From Nocardiopsis alborubida (lineage in GTDB: Bacteria; Actinomycetota; Actinomycetes; Streptosporangiales; Streptosporangiaceae), in contig NZ_JAAXPG010000039.1 in NCBI RefSeq assembly GCF_012396365.1, forward strand, positions 1 through 62,379: DNA of 62,379 nucleotides. Direction: 5' to 3'. The position numbers were made by a program, and so were the translations under genes. How positions within the stretch are numbered: position 1 is the first letter of the stretch; each line of letters starts with the position of its first letter. The notes under the pieces are model-generated. The model had not been told where the DNA came from. It did no database searches and saw only the letters and a program-made list of their open reading frames with translations. This document shows, one piece after another, positions 1-7,836 of the stretch.

Positions 1-1134
1 TTGGTTGCGTGTGGTGAGGGTGCCGGGGTGGTCGGGGCCGTTGACACGAACATCGTCGGGGAGGAGTTTTTGGTAGGCGTCGAGCGCGGCTTGCGGGTTT
101 CCGGTTTTGCCCAGACATTTCGCAATGAAGAAGCGGGTTGCGAGGGTGTCGGGGTGGTCGGGGCCGAGGGTCAGTCGCTGTTGGGGGAGAAGTTGTTCGA
201 AGCCGGGGAGAGCCGAGCTGTACCTGCCCTGGTCGTAGAGCGACTTGAATGTCTTGAACTGGTCGTTCAGGACTTCGGTGCTCAGCGTGGTCTCGGGTGG
301 GTGTCCAGGCCAGGGGTGATCCGGGTCGGTGCCGATAGTGGCGAGGGTGTCGATGATCTCGGTCAGGGATGGACGTTCGGTGGGGCTGTGGTTCCAGCAG
401 CGGGTGATCAGGTCGTGCAGTTCCCCGGGCACCTGCCCGGAGATGGCCGGGGTGGGGCCGATGAGCAGGCGCAGGGTGGCCATGACCGTGCGGGCTTGGA
501 AGGGGTTGGTGCCGGTCGCGGCGAAGTACAGCACGGTGCCCAGGCTGAAGACGTCGGCGGCGGGTTCGGGGCGTTCGCCTTCGGCCTGTTCGGGTGCCAT
601 GTAGGCGGGGGTGCCCATGAGGGCGCCGGTGTGGGTGATACGTGTGTCCTCGGTGGGGCGGGAGATGCCGAAGTCGATGATGCGTGGTCCGTTGTCGGCC
701 AGGATGATGTTGGCGGGTTTGAGGTCGCGGTGCACCAAACCGTGTTCGTGGATGGTCGTCAGTCCTTCGGCGAGCCCCAGGGCTAGGACGCGCAGGGAGC
801 TTTCGGGGAGGGGACCGTGTTCGGTGATGGCTTGGTGGAGGGAAGGGCCGGGGATGTAGTCGCTGGCGATCCAGGGTTCGTTGGCGTCGGTGTCGGCGGC
901 CACGACCTGTGCTGTGTAGAACCCGCCGACCTTGCGGGCGGCAGCTACTTCGCGTGCGAAGCGGGTGCGGTACTCGTCTTTGTTGGCGTGGTCGGCGCGG
1001 ATGACCTTGACGACGATCTTGCGGCCTGAGTTGGTGCGAGCGAGGTAGACCTTTCCCATGCCTCCGCTGCCGAGGAGGTGGGTGAGCCGGTAGCGGCCGA
1101 TATGGGTGGGGTCATTGGGGCCGAGGGGTTCCAC
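1..1134 (-). CDS. Soluble Ser/Thr protein kinase with C-terminal TPR repeats (3' end outside window)
   Basis: Hanks-type kinase of 378 visible codons with no stop before the window edge. The glycine loop GSGGMG lies near residue 23, the ATP lysine at K43 (VVKVI), the HRD aspartate at D137 and DFG at about 154-156. A short linker leads without any membrane segment into repeats of the PDHPDTLATR type, the kinesin-light-chain kind of TPR, so it is probably a cytoplasmic kinase with a protein-binding tail. The GTG at 1134 follows AAGGAAAG and begins MEPLGPNDPTHIGRYRL. It uses many A/T-ending codons (AAA, TGT, GAT, GTT), unlike the other genes here, and lies beside tRNA-Arg, which suggests transfer. 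The substrate is unknown. Confidence 0.93.
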   Translation of the reverse strand, partial: MEPLGPNDPTHIGRYRLTHLLGSGGMGKVYLARTNSGRKIVVKVIRADHANKDEYRTRFAREVAAARKVGGFYTAQVVAADTDANEPWIASDYIPGPSLHQAITEHGPLPESSLRVLALGLAEGLTTIHEHGLVHRDLKPANIILADNGPRIIDFGISRPTEDTRITHTGALMGTPAYMAPEQAEGERPEPAADVFSLGTVLYFAATGTNPFQARTVMATLRLLIGPTPAISGQVPGELHDLITRCWNHSPTERPSLTEIIDTLATIGTDPDHPWPGHPPETTLSTEVLNDQFKTFKSLYDQGRYSSALPGFEQLLPQQRLTLGPDHPDTLATRFFIAKCLGKTGNPQAALDAYQKLLPDDVRVNGPDHPGTLTTRNQ

Positions 1135-1565
1135 GCGTGTTCGGCTTTCCTTGGTCGACAGGGGAGACTGGAGTGGCGGAGGCGGTGGGTTTCGGGCCTG
1201 TGGTGTTGGGGATCTTCTGGATCCGTCTCGCCGTGGTTTTGCCATCTGATTGTGGCGTGTCATGCCCGGTGGGGTAAGGGGTTCCGGCTGAATCGGCCGT
1301 ATGCGGCCGGTGGGGCGGCAGGGCGTGACCGGCGTCGACATGCCCACGCGACGGTGTCGGGGCGGCTGTGGGTCGCTGGTGGGCGCACGCCGGGCCGTCC
1401 TGGTCCAGGCCCGCAAGGTCACGTGCAGGCAAAGTGCTCCGCGAGGTGGGCGCCCACCTGTACTGGACCCTGCACTGGGGAGCACACGAGGAGCATTTCA
1501 GGCCCGGATCCGGCCTCTGTGCCTCGCCTGTTCGACTCGCGCACCCCGTCTGAACTGGGGTTTTG
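1135..1565. other. Intergenic stretch between kinase gene and tRNA-Arg
   Basis: 431 bases upstream of the kinase gene and downstream of tRNA-Arg. Open frames here lack a convincing ribosome binding site and recognisable sequence. No integrase, insertion sequence end or copy of the tRNA 3' end was seen. It presumably holds the kinase promoter, but none could be assigned. Confidence 0.5.
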
Positions 1566-1641
1566 TGGCGCACCCGGCAGGATTCGAACCTGCGACCATC
1601 GGATTAGAAGTCCGGTGCTCTATCCACTGAGCTACGGGTGC
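1566..1641 (-). tRNA. tRNA-Arg (anticodon UCU)
   Basis: Cloverleaf on the minus strand with acceptor GCACCCG/CGGGTGC, a D arm, anticodon loop CTTCTAA (anticodon TCT, decoding AGA) and a normal TTCGAAT T loop. The CCA end is encoded (1566-1568). AGA is a rare codon in such GC-rich genomes, so this is a minor tRNA. A possible -10 hexamer TAGAAT lies on the minus strand at 1796-1801. The tRNA abuts a kinase gene with atypical codon use, and tRNA genes are common integration sites, but no flanking att repeat was found. Confidence 0.97.
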
Positions 1642-1843
1642 TCGATTCAATTGTCGCCCGCCATGGCAGGTCTTGACCACGTTGTGACACGTGGTCGCGG
1701 GAGGGTGCTGCGTGCCGGAGGCGGGGTGGGGGCCGGTCGGCGGGCCTACGGTCGGGAGGGCCCGTGTCGTGGTGCCGGTGGCGTCCCGGGCAGACATTCT
1801 AGGGTATTCGTCCGATGTCGCCCACAGGTGGGCAAAGCCTCAT

Positions 1844-1865
1844 CAACTACGGTGATTCGTAGTTG
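1844..1865. repeat. Inverted repeat, 8-bp arms
   Basis: Perfect inverted repeat CAACTACG / CGTAGTTG around a 6-base loop. A second one, GCCCAC-AG-GTGGGC, lies at 1820-1833. Both would fold in a minus-strand transcript that starts near 2090 and carries the tiny ORF at 2002-2058, so they could be its 3' structures. A regulator-binding dyad is the alternative. Confidence 0.5.
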
Positions 1866-2001
1866 CCTCTCGTTACCACGCGCGCTCCACCAAATCGGTC
1901 GCTATGGGCCTCGCGCACCACGTTACCGGTGATTAACTCCTGGTGCGGTGCTGTACCCCGGGCGTTTCGCGAAGTCCCGACGCCCAACGTGGGACGGACA
2001 G

Positions 2002-2058
2002 TCAGAACATCCACCACTGACCTGCGCAGACCATCAGTACGGCCAGCGCGGTCAGCAT
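2002..2058 (-). CDS. Candidate 18-residue hydrophobic peptide
   Basis: ATG at 2058 preceded by TAAGGAG with a 7-base spacer, one of the two best Shine-Dalgarno matches in the window. It encodes MLTALAVLMVCAGQWWMF and stops at TGA. The peptide is almost wholly hydrophobic, so it could insert in the membrane or act as a leader peptide. No gene follows on the same strand before tRNA-Arg, about 360 bases away. The upstream region is AT-rich (2060-2120) and holds an 11-mer also present near 25.85 kb. I know of no family; it could be fortuitous. Confidence 0.35.
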   Translation of the reverse strand: MLTALAVLMVCAGQWWMF

Positions 2059-2103
2059 GCGGGGGCTCCTTACGGCTAGCCTTTTATTGCTCTTTGTGTA
2101 TGT

Positions 2104-2114
2104 GTTATTACCCA
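2104..2114. promoter_or_regulatory. Shared 11-bp element, copy 1
   Basis: GTTATTACCCA on the plus strand (TGGGTAATAAC on the minus), inside an unusually AT-rich stretch between the tiny ORF at 2002-2058 and cobD. The identical 11-mer occurs at 25846-25856 upstream of the other tiny ORF. A regulator-binding or promoter element is inferred; the direction is not determined. Confidence 0.35.
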
Positions 2115-2172
2115 GAGAGACAAACATGGTTTGCCGTGGTTTGGGAGTTGCGGGGGACTTCCTTGACGCGGC

Positions 2173-2184
2173 TACCGTGGTCGG
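2173..2184 (+). promoter_or_regulatory. Candidate leaderless -10 of cobD
   Basis: TACCGT followed by six bases and the GTG start. A TANNNT hexamer 6-8 bases before the start codon is the usual mark of leaderless actinobacterial transcripts. No Shine-Dalgarno is present. The -35 is not evident. Confidence 0.5.
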
Positions 2185-3093
2185 GTGCGATCTCTGGGAC
2201 TGGTGGCGGGTTTCCTGCTCGACAAGGCGGTGCCCGATCCGCGTAGGGGACATCCGGTCGCCCTGTACGGGCGTGCCGCGGGATGGTGGGAACGGCGCGT
2301 CTACGGGGACTCGCGGGCGCGTGGCGCCCTGTTCGCGGCCGGGGCCGTGCTTCCCGTGGTGGCCGCGGGTTCCGTGGTGCGGGGCGGTGCGGCGACGGCG
2401 GCGACGACATGGGCCGTGCTCGGCGGCAGCATGCTGTGCCGGGAGGCCGAGCGGATCGCCGGGGCCCTGGAGGACGGCGACCTCGCCCGGGCCAGAGAAC
2501 TCCTGCCGAACCTGTGCGGCAGGGACCCCTCCCGGCTCGACGAGGCGGGAGTCGCCCGGGCGGTGGTCGAGTCGGTCGCCGAGAACACCTCCGACGCCGT
2601 GGTCGGTCCCCTGGTCTGGGGAGCCCTGGGCGGGGTGGCGGGCCTGGCGGGCTTCCGCGCCGTCAACACCCTCGACGCCATGGTCGGCCACCGAGACGAG
2701 CGCTACGAGAGGTTCGGTTCCGCCTCGGCGCGGCTGGACGACCTCGCCGGGTGGGGCCCGGCCCGGCTGACCGCGGTCCTGACGGTCCTGGCCGCGCCCG
2801 TGGTCGGCGGCGACGTGCGCGGGGCGTGGCGCGTGTGGCGGCGTGACGGCGACCGGCACCCCAGTCCGAACGCGGGGCAGTGCGAGGCCGCGTTCGCGGG
2901 CGCACTCGGCAGGACCCTGGGCGGCGCCAACGTCTACGGGGGGCGTGAGGAACGCCGCCCCGCGATGGGCGACGGGCCCCGGGCCGGGGTCGACGACATC
3001 CGCCGCGCGGTCCGCCTCGCCCGGGCGGTCCACCTGGGTGCCCTGGCCGTGGCCGCGGCGGTGGCCCGGCAGCGCGCACGTGAGCGCCGGTGA
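2185..3093 (+). CDS. cobD: Adenosylcobinamide-phosphate synthase CobD/CbiB
   Basis: Integral membrane enzyme that attaches the aminopropanol arm to adenosylcobyric acid in B12 synthesis. The 302 residues cover the family. Features seen: N-terminal GLVAGFLLDKAVPDPRRGHP, the VVESVAENTSDAVVGPL block, the NTLDAMVGHRDERYERFG block and the PSPNAGQCEAAFAGAL block near the C-terminus, all characteristic of CbiB. The GTG start at 2185 sits seven bases behind a TACCGT hexamer, so the message may be leaderless. Other B12 genes (cobC-like, bluB-cobT, cobA) lie 12-17 kb downstream on the same strand with unrelated genes between. No cobalamin riboswitch was recognised. Confidence 0.96.
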   Translation: MRSLGLVAGFLLDKAVPDPRRGHPVALYGRAAGWWERRVYGDSRARGALFAAGAVLPVVAAGSVVRGGAATAATTWAVLGGSMLCREAERIAGALEDGDLARARELLPNLCGRDPSRLDEAGVARAVVESVAENTSDAVVGPLVWGALGGVAGLAGFRAVNTLDAMVGHRDERYERFGSASARLDDLAGWGPARLTAVLTVLAAPVVGGDVRGAWRVWRRDGDRHPSPNAGQCEAAFAGALGRTLGGANVYGGREERRPAMGDGPRAGVDDIRRAVRLARAVHLGALAVAAAVARQRARERR

Positions 3094-3248
3094 ACACCTC
3101 GGATGCGGTCGGGGTGCCTCGTGTGCGGCCAGGGGGCACCTCGGACGGGAGGCCGTGCGACGCGGCGGGCGGCCGCGCGCGGTGGCGGGCCGTTCGCCGA
3201 CAGGTGCCGCGCGGCCCCGCTTCCCGACGGCCCGTCACGGGGGAGCCC

Positions 3249-3276
3249 CCCGGGGGCCGCGGACGCAGCCCCCGGG
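3249..3276. terminator. Hairpin between convergent genes
   Basis: Perfect 9-bp stem CCCGGGGGC / GCCCCCGGG downstream of cobD and of the convergent membrane-protein gene. No T tract, as is common in GC-rich actinomycetes. Confidence 0.5.
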
Positions 3277-3321
3277 AACTGTCTGTCGGTCGTCCCGGGT
3301 GGCGCCGGGTGCGGACCCGGC

Positions 3322-3834
3322 TCAGGCCAGGTTGCGCGCGTAGTTCACCTGTTGGTGGATCTGGCCCACCATGCCCGGGTGGGTCACCATGATCGTCGTG
3401 CTGTAGTGCTTGTCGTGCCCCTGGACGGTGACCTGTACGTGCCCGGTGGTCCTCTGCTCCTTGACGAGGAGGAAGAGCAGCCCGAGCAGACAGGTCCACC
3501 AGAAGACCAGGATGGCCACGATGACCGCCCAGGTGGGCGTGCTCCGCTCGGTGCGGCTCATGTCGTTCACCGTCCACACCGTTCCCCTGATCGGGAAGCG
3601 CCCGACGGGGGTCATCACGGTGTGCTGGGAGAACGCGATCTCGCCGATGGTGCCGAGGGGGACGTCGCCCCCGGCCTGGGGCTGGGGGACGGCGGGCTGG
3701 TAGCCCCCGGTGGGGGAGCCGTAGGGCTCCAGGGCCCCGCCGTGCTGCTGCGGGGGAAGGCCCCAGCCGGGGGTCTCGTCGTGGGGCTCGTGCCACCACG
3801 GTTCCCCCGGGCGGGAATTGGGGTACTCGCTCAT
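3322..3834 (-). CDS. Hypothetical single-span membrane protein
   Basis: 170 residues: a Pro/Gly/Gln-rich N-terminal third, a central soluble part, one strong membrane segment (about residues 102-126, WAVIVAILVFWWTCLLGLLFLLV) and a C-terminal part ending GMVGQIHQQVNYARNLA. I recall similar endings in small actinobacterial membrane proteins of unknown function, so it is probably a real conserved gene. It is convergent with cobD and divergent from the penicillin acylase gene. No catalytic motif is visible and no function is proposed. Confidence 0.8.
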   Translation of the reverse strand: MSEYPNSRPGEPWWHEPHDETPGWGLPPQQHGGALEPYGSPTGGYQPAVPQPQAGGDVPLGTIGEIAFSQHTVMTPVGRFPIRGTVWTVNDMSRTERSTPTWAVIVAILVFWWTCLLGLLFLLVKEQRTTGHVQVTVQGHDKHYSTTIMVTHPGMVGQIHQQVNYARNLA

Positions 3835-4260
3835 GCCGCGATTGTGTCAAAGGGCGGGGAGAGCGAGAACCACTTCTCCGGTACCGGTGCCAATCCGCCT
3901 CCACGTCCGTTCCGTCTGCGCCGCCCCTCCCGGGCCCGTTCCAGCTGTGCCGTCCCGTTTCCGACCCTGCCTCGCCTGTGCCGTCCCGTTCCCGCGCCCG
4001 CCCCAGTCGTGCCGGTGGCCCAGGCAGGGCTCCGCCCCAAGGTCGTGGCCGGATGTGGCCACGACCCGGTTCCCGTGCCGACCCCCCTCCGGTCCGCCCT
4101 TCGGAATCCGGGCTGCTTGTGGCGCCGGTCACTCCAAACCCACCGGTTTTCTGGTACGGGGTCCTCTTTGCCCACCAAAACGTGAATCTCTTTCGCGATT
4201 TCCCTACTCGTGCGTAGCATGCGCTCACCCATCGCCCGCACCCCCAGGTGGTGACAGCTC
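3835..4260. other. Divergent intergenic region with degenerate repeats
   Basis: 426 bases between the membrane-protein gene (minus) and the penicillin acylase gene (plus). It carries about four degenerate units with a period near 31 bases (roughly 3914-4037). The best pair share CTGTGCCGTCCCGTT at 3945-3959 and 3976-3990. No other feature was recognised; both promoters must lie here. Confidence 0.55.
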
Positions 4261-7188
4261 TTGTTCCCCTCGCTCAGACGACGGCTACGCGCCGGCGCCT
4301 CGGGTACCGCCCTCGCGGTGGCCGCGGCCACGGTCGCCGCCCTGCCCGCGGCCCCCCAGGCCCTCGCCGAACCGGAACCCGACTACTGCGCCCCCGGGGG
4401 ATGCCGCGACATCCTTCCCCCCGGCCAGAACGGCAGCGCCACACTCGTCGAGATCCTCGGCCACCAGGTCTTCGGCACCCGGCCGCAGCACGCCTCCAGC
4501 CAGCTGGACATGTACGACAACCTCGTCCACCACTACGACGGACTCACGGAGGATGGGCTGGACGACTTCTTCCTCGACGCCGGATTCGGGGTCGACTCCG
4601 ACGACGTGGGGCGCCGGTACCAGCCGCGCGACGACGTCACCATCACCCGCGACGCCGACCACGGCATTCCGCACGTCGAGGGCACCACCCGCGAGGGCAC
4701 CATGTTCGGCGCCGGGTACGCCGCCGCCGAGGACCGCCTCTTCCTCATGGACGTGCTGCGTCGGGTCGGCCGCGGCGAACTCACCTCCTTCGCCGGAGGG
4801 GCCGAGGGCAACCGCGGGCTGGAACAGGACCTGTGGCGCAGCGCCCCCTACACCGAGGAGGACAAGCAGGCGCAGATCGACCGGGTCGCCGCCAGCGGAG
4901 AGCGCGGTGAGCAGGCCCTCGTCGACGTCGACGCCTACCTGGAGGGCGTCAACGCCTACATCGAGGAGGCCGACGACGACCGCGACTTCCCCGGTGAGTA
5001 CGTCCTGACCGGACACAAGGACGCCATCACCAACGCCGGGGAGATCGAGCCCTTCACCCCCACCGACGTCGTCGGCATCGCCGCCATGGTCGGCGGCATC
5101 TTCGGCGGCGGTGGCGGCGGCGAGGTCCAGGCGGCCGTCGTGCTCGCCAACTTCCGGGACCGCTACGGAGCCGAGGAGGGTGCCGAGCTGTACCGCGCCT
5201 GGCGGATGGAGAACGACCCCGAGGCCGTGGTCAGCGTCGAGGGCGAGTTCCCCTACAGCGGCACCCCCGAGGACCCGGTCGGCGAGGCCGTGCCCGACCC
5301 CGGCTCGGTCGAGCCCTACGACATCGTCCACGACGAGCACGGTTCCGCGCTCAGCGGTGAGACCGCCGAGCAGCCCGCCCCGCTGGCGAGCACGGTGGAG
5401 GAGCCCGAGGCGGGAGCCGAGGCGCCCGCGGTCGAGGACCTGTCCCAGGAACAGCGTGACGAGCTGGAGCGGATGATCGAGGAGGGGGACCTGTCCGCGG
5501 TGGAGGGCGTGTTCAACGACGGCGTCCTGCCCGAGGGCTTCACCGACCCCCGCGGCATGTCCAACGCCCTGCTCGTCTCGGGCGAGCACACCGAGAGCGG
5601 CAACCCCGTGGCCGTGATGGGCCCCCAGACCGGCTACTTCTCCCCGCAGCTGCTCATGCTCCAGGAGCTTCAGGGCCCCGGCATCAGCGCGCGCGGCGCG
5701 TCCTTCGCGGGCGTGAGCTTCTACGTCCAGATGGGGCGCGGCGTCGACTACGCCTGGAGCGCCACCTCGGCGGGCCAGGACGTCACCGACACCTTCGCCG
5801 TCGAGCTGTGCGAGACCGACGGGTCCGCGCCCACCACCGGGTCGCGCGCCTACGTGGACACCGCCGGCGACTGCGTGCCCTTCGAGGAGCTGAGCGTCAC
5901 CAACGAGTGGTCGCCCACCATCGCCGACGGCACGCCGAAGGGCGGCTACACGCTGACCTCCCTGCGCTCGGAGTTCGGTCTGGTGCACTCCTTCGCGACC
6001 GTGGACGGCGAGCCCGTCGCGTTCACGACGCGGCGCTCCACCTACATGCGCGAGGTCGACTCCATCATCGGATTCCAGCGCTTCAACGACCCCGGCGAGA
6101 TCACCTCGGCGGAGTCCTTCACGGACGCGGCAGAGGACATCGGCTACGCCTTCAACTGGCACTACGTCGACGACGAGGACATCGCCTTCGTCAACTCCGG
6201 GGCCAACCCGGTCCGGACCGAGGGCACCAACCCCAACCTGCCCGTCGACGCCTACTCCGACGCGGGCTGGTCCGGCTGGGACCCCGACACCAACGGCGCC
6301 GACTACCACCCGCAGGAGGACCACCCGCAGGCGATCAACCCCGACTACATCGTCAACTGGAACAACAAGCCCGCCCAGGGCTACACCTCCGGCTGGGCCA
6401 CCGGATCGGTGCACCGCGGCGACCTGCTCGACGGTCGCGTCTCCGCGCTGATCGCCGACGGGCACGCGTTCACCACCGCCAGCCTGACCCGGGTGATGAT
6501 GGAGGCCGGGGTCGCCGACCTGCGCGCCCAGGAGGTCCTCCCGCTCCTGCTGGAGGTGATCGGCACCGAGGCCGTGGACGACCCCGAACTGGCCGCGGCC
6601 GTGGAGGAGCTGCGGCTCTGGCACGAGTCCGGGTCCCTGCGCCGCGAACCCTTCCGCGACGCCGGGTACTACTCCCACGCCGACGCCATCCGCACACTGG
6701 ACGCCTGGTGGCCGCTGCTGGTCCGCGCCCAGTTCGAGCCGGGGTTGGGCGGAGACCTCTACACCCAGCTCACCAGGGCCGTGCAGACCGACGAGTCGCC
6801 CTCGGGCTCCATCGGAGGAGGCGAGCCCGGAAGCGTCAACCAGGCACAGCCCCACCGGGGTTCGGCGTTCCAGTACGGCTGGTGGTCCTACGTGGACAAG
6901 GACCTGCGCACGGTGCTCGGTCAGGAGGTGGACGGCGGACTGGGCGGGGCCTACTGCGGTGGCGGCGACCCGGACGCCTGCCGTACGGTGCTGCTGGACA
7001 GCCTGGCCCAGGCCGCGGACACCCCCGCCGGGGAGGTCTACCCCGGCGACGGGCACTGCGACCCGGGCGACCAGCTGTGCGCGGACACGGTGATCCACCA
7101 GGCGGTCGGCGGCATCAACATGTGGCCGATCGCGTGGCAGAACCGGCCCACGTACCAGCTCGTCTACCAGTTCTCCGGCGGACGGTAG
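4261..7188 (+). CDS. Secreted penicillin acylase family protein (peptidase S45)
   Basis: 975-residue Ntn-hydrolase precursor. A Sec-type signal peptide (basic LRRRLRAG, hydrophobic Ala-rich core, likely cut near residue 37 before EPEPDYC) points to export. The alpha-chain part has RDADHGIPHVEG and FGAGYAAAEDRLFLMD, typical of the family; a Gly/Asp/Glu-rich linker precedes the beta chain, whose predicted nucleophile is S434 in RGMSNALLVSG. The precursor should be cleaved just before this serine. Family members hydrolyse amides such as penicillins, acyl-homoserine lactones or lipopeptide tails; the substrate here cannot be told. An in-frame stop at 4252 fixes TTG 4261 as the first start. Confidence 0.94.
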   Translation: MFPSLRRRLRAGASGTALAVAAATVAALPAAPQALAEPEPDYCAPGGCRDILPPGQNGSATLVEILGHQVFGTRPQHASSQLDMYDNLVHHYDGLTEDGLDDFFLDAGFGVDSDDVGRRYQPRDDVTITRDADHGIPHVEGTTREGTMFGAGYAAAEDRLFLMDVLRRVGRGELTSFAGGAEGNRGLEQDLWRSAPYTEEDKQAQIDRVAASGERGEQALVDVDAYLEGVNAYIEEADDDRDFPGEYVLTGHKDAITNAGEIEPFTPTDVVGIAAMVGGIFGGGGGGEVQAAVVLANFRDRYGAEEGAELYRAWRMENDPEAVVSVEGEFPYSGTPEDPVGEAVPDPGSVEPYDIVHDEHGSALSGETAEQPAPLASTVEEPEAGAEAPAVEDLSQEQRDELERMIEEGDLSAVEGVFNDGVLPEGFTDPRGMSNALLVSGEHTESGNPVAVMGPQTGYFSPQLLMLQELQGPGISARGASFAGVSFYVQMGRGVDYAWSATSAGQDVTDTFAVELCETDGSAPTTGSRAYVDTAGDCVPFEELSVTNEWSPTIADGTPKGGYTLTSLRSEFGLVHSFATVDGEPVAFTTRRSTYMREVDSIIGFQRFNDPGEITSAESFTDAAEDIGYAFNWHYVDDEDIAFVNSGANPVRTEGTNPNLPVDAYSDAGWSGWDPDTNGADYHPQEDHPQAINPDYIVNWNNKPAQGYTSGWATGSVHRGDLLDGRVSALIADGHAFTTASLTRVMMEAGVADLRAQEVLPLLLEVIGTEAVDDPELAAAVEELRLWHESGSLRREPFRDAGYYSHADAIRTLDAWWPLLVRAQFEPGLGGDLYTQLTRAVQTDESPSGSIGGGEPGSVNQAQPHRGSAFQYGWWSYVDKDLRTVLGQEVDGGLGGAYCGGGDPDACRTVLLDSLAQAADTPAGEVYPGDGHCDPGDQLCADTVIHQAVGGINMWPIAWQNRPTYQLVYQFSGGR

Positions 7189-7200
7189 GACGGGCGGAGC

Positions 7201-7249
7201 GGACGCGGCCCACGGTGGCCCTGAGCGGGTGCCAGCGGGGGCCGCGTCC
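7201..7249 (+). terminator. Terminator hairpin after penicillin acylase gene
   Basis: 11-bp perfect stem (GGACGCGGCCC at 7201-7211 with its complement at 7239-7249) 12 bases after the stop codon, with a long loop and no T tract. Confidence 0.55.
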
Positions 7250-7352
7250 GTGTGTCACGGCCGGGGAACACTGGAGCCGGATCGCGTGCTTCGCCGGGTC
7301 TGTATGGGTAGCGTAAGGAATACCCGAACATGAACGGGAGGGTCGCAGGAAC

Positions 7353-7793
7353 ATGGAAGCCTGGTTGATCTGGCTCATCCTCGCCGTGGGCCTGGGGGTC
7401 GTCGAGGTCTTCACCCTCACGTTCGTACTGGGCCTCCTGGCGGTCGCGGCGCTGGTCGCCGCCCTCCTCGGCGCCATCGGGCTTCCGGTGGCCGTACAGA
7501 TCATCGGGTTCACCGCCACCGCGGCGGCCGGGATCTACCTCGTGCGGCCGATCATGCGACGCCAGCTCAGGGGCGGTCCCGCCGTCAGATCGGGCGCCCA
7601 GGCGCTCGTCGGACGCTCCGCGGTCGTCCTCCAGGAGGTCGACGCCGACCGGGGCAGGATCAAGCTCTCCGGGGAGGAGTGGTCCGCGCGCTGCATCGAC
7701 GAGGACCTCGTCATCCCGGTGGGCACACGCGTCGACGTCATGGAGATCGACGGGGCCACAGCCGTGGTCTACCCGCGCGAAGCACTGCCCTGA
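7353..7793 (+). CDS. NfeD family membrane protein
   Basis: 146 residues: two to three hydrophobic segments in the first 70 residues (WLIWLILAVGLGVVEVFTLTF onward), then a small beta-rich OB-fold-like domain (ALVGRSAVVLQEVDADRGRIKLSGEEWSARC...) typical of short NfeD proteins. NfeD proteins associate with SPFH proteins in membrane microdomains. The next gene, 43 bases downstream on the same strand, is an SPFH protein, so the two very likely form one operon and act together. The start has GGGAGG some 15 bases upstream. Confidence 0.93.
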   Translation: MEAWLIWLILAVGLGVVEVFTLTFVLGLLAVAALVAALLGAIGLPVAVQIIGFTATAAAGIYLVRPIMRRQLRGGPAVRSGAQALVGRSAVVLQEVDADRGRIKLSGEEWSARCIDEDLVIPVGTRVDVMEIDGATAVVYPREALP

Positions 7794-7836
7794 ACCCCGC
7801 CACAGCCACGTCCCAGACCTAGGCCAGGTGCAGCAC

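Noticed and set aside
1..786. 261-codon plus-strand open frame
   Set aside because: It is antisense to the kinase gene, whose minus-strand translation has all kinase motifs and TPR repeats; the plus frame is Gly/Val-rich shadow coding.
1566..2184. Integrated element with att sites at tRNA-Arg
   Set aside because: No integrase gene and no second copy of the tRNA 3' end inside the window; kept only as an island-edge question.
4285..7098. 937-codon minus-strand frame opposite the penicillin acylase gene
   Set aside because: Shadow frame; composition is Val/Gly/Ala/Asp-rich without motifs, while the plus strand has a signal peptide and the S45 nucleophile site.
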